Origin: Porphyra umbilicalis
Lineage: Eukaryota > Rhodophyta > Bangiophyceae > Bangiales > Bangiaceae
Direction: 5' to 3'
DNA length: 37,069 nucleotides
NCBI GenBank assembly: GCA_002049455.2
Contig: KV919263.1
Location: 1 to 37,069 of the forward strand
Shown: positions 31,625 through 37,069 of the stretch, piece after piece
How positions within the stretch are numbered: position 1 is the first letter of the stretch
Layout: each line of letters starts with the position of its first letter
The notes under the pieces: generated by a model
Seen by the model: only the letters and a program-made list of their open reading frames with translations
Database searches by the model: none
What the model was told of the DNA's origin: nothing
Program-made: the position numbers and the translations under genes

Positions 31625-33201
31625 TGCCGGTTGGGGGCCAGAAACAGGGCAGCAAGCTGAGCTTCCAATTCACTCAATAGGGAGCTATGACGAAGCGGGG
31701 AGACCCAAGCAAACTCGATTCGGATGAGACCAGTCCAGGAACGATTGGAATCGCGCTTCTGTCCCCAGTACGAGCAGCCCTTGACAGAAAACGTCCCCAC
31801 GCACATCATCCAAGGTGTGGCATGGCAAGAGCGTAAACCCGCCCTGCCGCGTGTGCTCGATGCACACGAGGTTCTGATTCGTTAAAATCTACTGAATTCA
31901 GAAACTGGCAGCATGCTCGAGCTCGCGAACCGTCCATGCAGCGTCTTACACGTTCTTGTGACGAAAACTCCCAGAACTGGGACGAGTGTCGCCCTCAGAA
32001 GCGACCAACGGAAGATCTCACAATGGTACTGTGCTGTCACGTTCTGCGTTTGATCCCACGGACTATCCACGAAGCAGTCCGCTTCTGATCCCAGGAAATT
32101 GCGTAAGATCATCCCAAAGAGAATGACTGAAGTTGCCCTGAGAGAGTTCCAAGTAATTTCCGGAAGAAACGACGCGCGCCAATCTCACAACGATTCCAGC
32201 ATCACATCCGGAGCATCTATGGAAGAATTCGAGGGACTCCTTCCTACAGGTCCTTCAATCGATGTACGATAATTCGAAGGATCGTTCAAAGCTGTGTGCA
32301 GGATTGATTCGGATGCAAGAAACAGACAGACCTCTGGAAACCTCTGCGGGCAAACTGAATCAAGTACCAGGATTCAATAAGGAAGAGGTCGCAAATCGCG
32401 GTGCATAGACATCACAGGGAGACGGATGCTCGTCCTTATTTAATCCTAGCCACAAAATCAAGGAATTCACAGTATAGGCCTGCGGCCCGATTTGCTCACG
32501 CAGCCACATCGATTCTGGAGGTCGACGTGACGCGAAATTGGGATCGTCCCCCAGTGATCATCAGATCAAGTGGAGGAACTCCCCGGGGTTTTCCGGTGGA
32601 CCGTCCTGGCCTAATCTCAAACATAGAATAGGATAGGGCGAGATCTATGACGCAAGACCGTCCTGGCAACAGTCCCGACGGTGGCGTTCGGACTGTACTC
32701 AGGATCATCCTTGAGATCAAACGAGGATCACTGGAGGACTGTTCCGCAGATGGTCTGCCGGATCAAATGGAAAACCAATCTGCGCCTTGGTCGCTGGGGG
32801 GGCCAGAAATGGCTGGCCAATGAGCGCACGGAAGCCGTCCGCCGGTGGTCCACCTTGAAGGACGTGTCCTTCGTACCTTTCTTATGGTCAGAATGGGGGA
32901 TCGGTGCAGAGTGTCCGAGCCAGGAATCTGCCGAGCAGCTCCTACTCCTGCCGATCAGCAGATCAGAGCCTCCCTCGCCATAGGTACACCGAGGTGAGCC
33001 TCCGTCGATGCTTGAGGTGCCACATCGCAGTCGCATCGTTCCGGCGTCCTTTGCCTTGGGCCCTTGATCTCACTGTGTATCCCCGTCAAACAGGTCCTCG
33101 GCTGTGTCCCTCCTGGTGCTCCTACGGGCGTCCGTATGTGGTGTTAACGTGCAGTGTCGGATACTGTGCTACGCACGCACGGGCCCCCTTTCCTGGTCGC
33201 C
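31625..33201. other. Spacer between head-to-head transposases; no supported gene
   Basis: About 1.6 kb with only short frames. The 5' flanks of the two transposase genes show little shared sequence beyond the last few dozen bases before each ATG (GGCCCCC...CTGG words). A loose inverted pair, CCAGTGATC near 32551 and GATCACTGG near 32728, and a repeated GACCGTCCTGGC (about 32610 and 32660) are present. No clear transposon ends were found. Confidence 0.35.
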
Positions 33202-36200
33202 ATGAAGCGTCGCAGGCGCGGTCCACGAGGTTCTGCGTTTTTCAATCTCACTGATGCCAACCTGATTCATTTGCAAGCACATCCCACGAGCTCGGATTCT
33301 GCAGAGCATGATGTCGGCCGTGAAGGCGACGGTGGGGGCTCGGCAGGCAGACCCCAACCTATCCCTGGCAGAGCGATACCACGAGTGTCCCATATAGAGG
33401 AGCACGACGACGTCGCCCTGTCATCATAATCTGAGTCAGACGCTTACCCATCAGACGACAGAGAGTTTTCGAGTGCATCTGAGCACCCTGATGAGGGGAT
33501 TGCAACACGTCGCGAGTTCTTATGTTTTGCGTACCTCTATGGGCGAGTGCGCGTGACGCTCAGACAGTATGACATGATGCGAGAGGCCGAGAACTCCTTT
33601 ATCCCGCAGGAGGAGTGGCCCTCGACGTGGCGCTTACGGCAGTTGCGCAAGCACATGCTGAAGTCTGCCATACCACTGCTAAGAGAAACGACCACACGTC
33701 AGCTTCCCGTTGGCAAAGGAAGAGCCTTGCGAAAACTACCTGACGCAATCGTGTCGTACATTCCTTTCTCTGAGCACGTAAAGCGGGACTTTGGAGATCC
33801 CAAGACGGCTGCTCTCTTCCACAATAAAGGGAAATCGTGCATGGGCACAGCTGAGCGGCCTGTAGAGTTTTATCAAACTGTAGTGGCCAGGGCTCCCGCG
33901 AGGTATAACGTGAAGAACGTCCTGTTCCGAGACCGGTACAGGTACGACATTGGATGTATCTCCCAGGTCTCTCTTGATGCAGGTACGACGTTCAAGGCCA
34001 GTCTGATGAGCACAGCCATTGCTTGTGACGGCAGCTTTACCACATCCGCGTCCACGTATGCTTCCCAGAGCGCACTTCGACTTGGGGACTCCCTCGCGCA
34101 GTTTTCTGCTTTTCCTGATTTCGTACCGCCCGCGAGCTGGGCACCGTGCTTCACCGAAGAACGCATGTTTACTTTGCGGTTCACGCGGTCCGGTGGCGTA
34201 CTGGTTCTTGTCGTGAAAGCATCAGCCATGATGGAACAAGACTCGTGGTTCGCCTTAACGTCACTGCGGCCACTGGAGCTCTCGCAGGCGGCAGAGCCCC
34301 CTGAGTGTGCTCTCCCGGAAAAAGACCCCTACACGCTGTACGTTTCATTGTACGGTGATGAATTCAACGTAAAAAAGCGTCGACGGGGAAGCATGGAGGC
34401 CTACTATGGAGCATACACATCTCTCAGCATCAAGCATCGTGCGTTTTCTGTTCGTCCACTGTTTTTTTTGCCACCAGGAGCCAACCCGGACGCACCTCTC
34501 AAGCGCGTGTTGGAAGACGTACTCCTCGCGAGCAAGGAAGGTGTTCACGTGTATGATGCCTTCAAACAGCAGAACGCGGTAGTTCGTGTGTACCTGTGTC
34601 TTGGTCTCTTTGGTTTCCCTATGGCTGCAAAGTTTTCCAACTTGGTCGGTGCCCCAGGCATAGGGCACTGCACTAGCTGCGACATTGTCCAATTGAAGAC
34701 CACTACAGCTCGGAAAGAGCGAGCCATGAGCAGCACGACCTCTTTTGACGTTAAGGACTCTCGTTACTCTCGAACGCAAGAGCGGACTGCGCTTATCATG
34801 TCGGCCGTGAAGAGCTCCCCACAGCTGTCTGCGGAATCCGTGAAGGATGCACTGCTTCTTAATGGCATATCCGATAAGTCCGACAGCCTGATCATGCGTC
34901 TTGAAGAGGCACGGGGTCCCGGGAGTTTCGACATACACGAGCATGTGGTTGTCGCTCCCTCACACCTACTCTACTACAACATCGGGTCAAACCTTTTAAT
35001 GGAAGCCTACGATGCCTTATCAGTAGAGCAACGGGACTCATTCACAAAGCAGATGCGTCGCTGTGCGAAGTATGTCCCGACGCACACAGTCTTGTCGTCG
35101 TTCGAACCCGAAAAGATGGGTGGCACAACCCTCTCAATGTCAGACTATGCAGTGCTGCTCACGGTGGGCCCGACTGTGCTGCAGTACTTGGTCCATCCTA
35201 CAGCCACATCGCCACACGCAGTTGCCGCTCTCAGTGCTCTTCATGCCCTCCGACGGTTCTCTACCGCACTTTTCTACCTCCCAACAGCTGCCTCGGATGG
35301 CGAAAAGGCCGTGCGAACGAGGCCCACTGTCGCTGAGCACCAAGTCTTGGGCGAGAGTCTGATGATTGAACTGCGTCGGCTGGTGCCATTCAACAGGTCG
35401 TGGGAGCGACCATCTGTGCACCGCTTACTAGAGCTCTTGTATCGCACTCTCCCTCTGGTGCAGCTCGGGCCGGCCATATGTGAGCTCATTTTTGAGAGGT
35501 TTCACCAGCTGGCAAAGCGTGAGGTGAGCCAGAGCAACAGCTGGAACCCCGCTGAGAATGCCATACAGAGGTGGAGAGACACAGAACAGTACTCCCGAGT
35601 GCTATCTTTGCCAGGCGAATATGGAATACCCGCTTCATGGCTCATTGGTAGACGAGGCAAGAAGCTTAAGGACATCTCTTTCTACAGCCTGGGTCCGAGC
35701 AGAGGTAATGCGGCCACAGTCATGGATGCTTGGCGTGCCATGCACGCTTTGCGCACGCTCTTGGGGCCCAAAGAAGATGTTTGGAAGCGTCATGCGCCCA
35801 ACGCGGCTCACACACTTTGGCAGAAGGCCGCGAGGAAACAGCGATCGATTATTATCGCAGAAGGGTCCACAGTGTCCATTGTTGACATTATACCTGAAGA
35901 GCATGTCTCTGGAACGAATGACATGAACCACAAGCGCTTTGGTCGCGTCCACTCCATTGCAACCGTCAACGGCGAGCTTGACGTTGCCTGCGAGCCATGG
36001 CGTGTACCGCACATGGCCTTCTCGGTCTTGGGCGAGCCGGCTGTCGTCGCTGTTGACGTAGCAGCTGGTGTTACCATTGACACTGCCGACCGCGTCGGCC
36101 AATTGGCATTTGTGCTTCCTTCTGGGCAGCGTAATGTCATGTTTACCAAACGTTCGGGCTTCCACTTTACGAGCGAGTTACTGAGAGTGACTTGTGTATT

Positions 36201-36222
36201 TTATTCCGCTCTGACGTTGTAG
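33202..36222 (+). CDS. Tnp2/CACTA-like transposase, copy 1 (one in-frame stop)
   Basis: 1,006 codons from ATG 33202 (MKRRRRGPRG, a basic nuclear-signal-like start) to TAG 36220. One TAA at 33427-33429 lies in the acidic Ser-rich N-terminal region, where copy 2 has Glu (SSESEPDE). The core resembles Tnp2-family transposases: SLYGDEFN (Asp 34357), GSMEAYYGAYTSL, a PPGAN stretch, EGVHVYDAF, then AKFSNLVGAPG and HCTSCDI (Cys 34669 and 34678). The C-terminal half has WERPSVHRLLELLYRTLPL and ELIFERFHQLAKREVSQSN. The usual Asp-x-Pro site reads GFP (Gly 34612), where copy 2 has DFP, so catalysis may be lost. The homology is judged by pattern, not alignment. A downstream ATG at 33574 would give a product lacking the N-terminus. 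Confidence 0.75.
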
Positions 36223-36882
36223 TACCACAGTCTAGGGGGTTACCTCAGAAGGAGGGAAGTAACGGCCGTCTCAGCCGCTCGCGCGACACCCGCTATGGGA
36301 CTCGAGGTCCGGGAAGTCGGGCCGATCGAAACGCCAAGACATCGAGACACGGTTTACTTGCCGGCGACGACGGTGCCTCCCACCGTCGTCGCCCTTCGTC
36401 TTAAAAGGGCGAAAACCGTCGCCCGGGCCCAATTTCCCCAAATGGGAATTGACCCGGGCCGTCACCAACCAATGCAGATAAATACCTCCATGCATGTCAA
36501 GTCCCCCGAGGCGATCATTATAGACGAGAGGGAGAAACCGTCCCGCGCGCAACGCGCTGCACCCGCCGCGTGGCGCCCGGTCGGCCGTCGCCTGCCGCGC
36601 CCTCTCGGGCGCGCCAGCGCCCGCTCGGGCGCGCCAACCCGGCCTCCCGCGGGGCCCGCGTGCCGGGCGCGGCGGATCGGGTGCCCTCCCTCAAGTGGCC
36701 CGAGCCGGGCAGCGGGGCCGCCCCCTCGCCCCGCCATCCCGCGTCGCCAACCCGTCGGCCACCACCGCCGCTGGCGTCGCCACCACGCGTCCGGGACCGA
36801 CGTCCCCCGCCGTCGCCGACGTCCCCGCGGTGGCCCCCTGGCGCATAGGGGGCCCCGTCGTACTACATCCCCTTCGGCTGAG
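36223..36882. other. Transposase 3' flank turning into GC-rich DNA
   Basis: GC content rises sharply after about 36250. Three small hairpins follow at 36363-36393, 36390-36409 and about 36420-36458. A repeated CTCGGGCGCGCC lies near 36603 and 36624. Frames in the GC-rich part show no motif. The right end of the transposon probably lies here, but I found no terminal repeat. Confidence 0.4.
36363..36458. repeat. Cluster of three hairpins
   Basis: A perfect 13-bp stem GGCGACGACGGTG / CACCGTCGTCGCC (36363-36375 and 36381-36393) is followed by GCCCTT/AAGGGC (36390-36409). A larger dyad GCCCGGG..AATT / AATT..CCCGGGC follows at about 36420-36458 with one unpaired offset. It lies 140-235 bp past the transposase stop. 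It could be a 3' end structure or a MITE-like end. Confidence 0.6.
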
Positions 36883-37069
36883 ATGAAGCCGTCCCCGGCG
36901 ACTCCTCCCGCAAGCCCCGTCGGGGCTCCGTCCTCCGCGCCCCTGGCGTGCCCGCCCCCGGCGGTCGCCGCTCCGGGGCCGGCGCCGGCGGCCGTCGCGC
37001 CGCCGGCGTCGGGACCGCCCGGGCGCCGCCCAACCGTCCCCGCCCGCCCGTCGGTGCCGCCGGGTGTGC
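36883..37069 (+). CDS. Partial Pro/Ala-rich reading frame at right edge
   Basis: From ATG 36883 (MKPSPATPPASPVGAPSS) the frame stays open to the window end (62 codons) and is dominated by Pro, Ala and Gly. GC-rich genes in this window, such as PrimPol, also begin with low-complexity Pro/Ala sequence, so this may be the start of a host gene. At this base composition it could also be chance. Confidence 0.25.
   Translation, partial: MKPSPATPPASPVGAPSSAPLACPPPAVAAPGPAPAAVAPPASGPPGRRPTVPARPSVPPGV

Noticed and set aside
1..37069. CRISPR arrays, rRNA, tRNA or bacterial operon signals
   Set aside because: None was seen by eye. Gene structure and content are eukaryotic, and a tRNA covariance search could not be run.

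Overview
The window looks like nuclear DNA from a GC-rich eukaryote with compact, mostly intronless genes. The best guess is a bangiophyte red alga of the Porphyra/Pyropia type. This rests on an uninterrupted 1,124-codon ubiquitin E1 gene, very GC-rich Ala/Gly/Pro-rich coding sequence, and a dense mix of DNA transposons. The species is an inference from style only.

Two host genes are recognisable, both in the GC-rich left third. The first is a PrimPol-type primase-polymerase (about 5172-8226, +). All its signature motifs are present, but they lie in two reading frames that meet at runs of 16 C. The second is a complete UBA1 ubiquitin-activating enzyme (12161-8787, -), convergent with PrimPol. 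A proline/alanine-rich reading frame runs off the right edge.

The rest is mobile or decayed sequence. A roughly 0.7 kb interspersed repeat ('repeat A') occurs four times, at 142-846, 3096-3799, 4014-4647 and 16895-18617. The first two copies are almost identical and inverted. The fourth is split by a 1,000-bp non-autonomous hAT element with an exact 8-bp target duplication. From 15.5 to 17 kb there are a 102-bp tandem repeat holding a perfect 26-bp palindrome, a candidate MITE and two long hairpins.

From about 22.5 kb rightward there is a decayed, long plus-strand gene. It combines an RGG/GQGG repeat region, a Cys-rich patch, an intact JmjC dioxygenase domain and a Cys-rich tail. It converges on a broken Tnp2/CACTA-like transposase (31624-28243, -), which is itself interrupted by a 426-bp MITE with a clean empty site. 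A second, nearly intact transposase of the same family (33202-36222, +) lies head-to-head with the first. The JmjC gene and the minus-strand transposase are only about 0.5 kb apart, tail to tail. The most interesting hypothesis here is that they are two genes of one large DNA transposon carrying its own JmjC/RGG chromatin-type protein. This is not proven, because the outer terminal repeats were not found.
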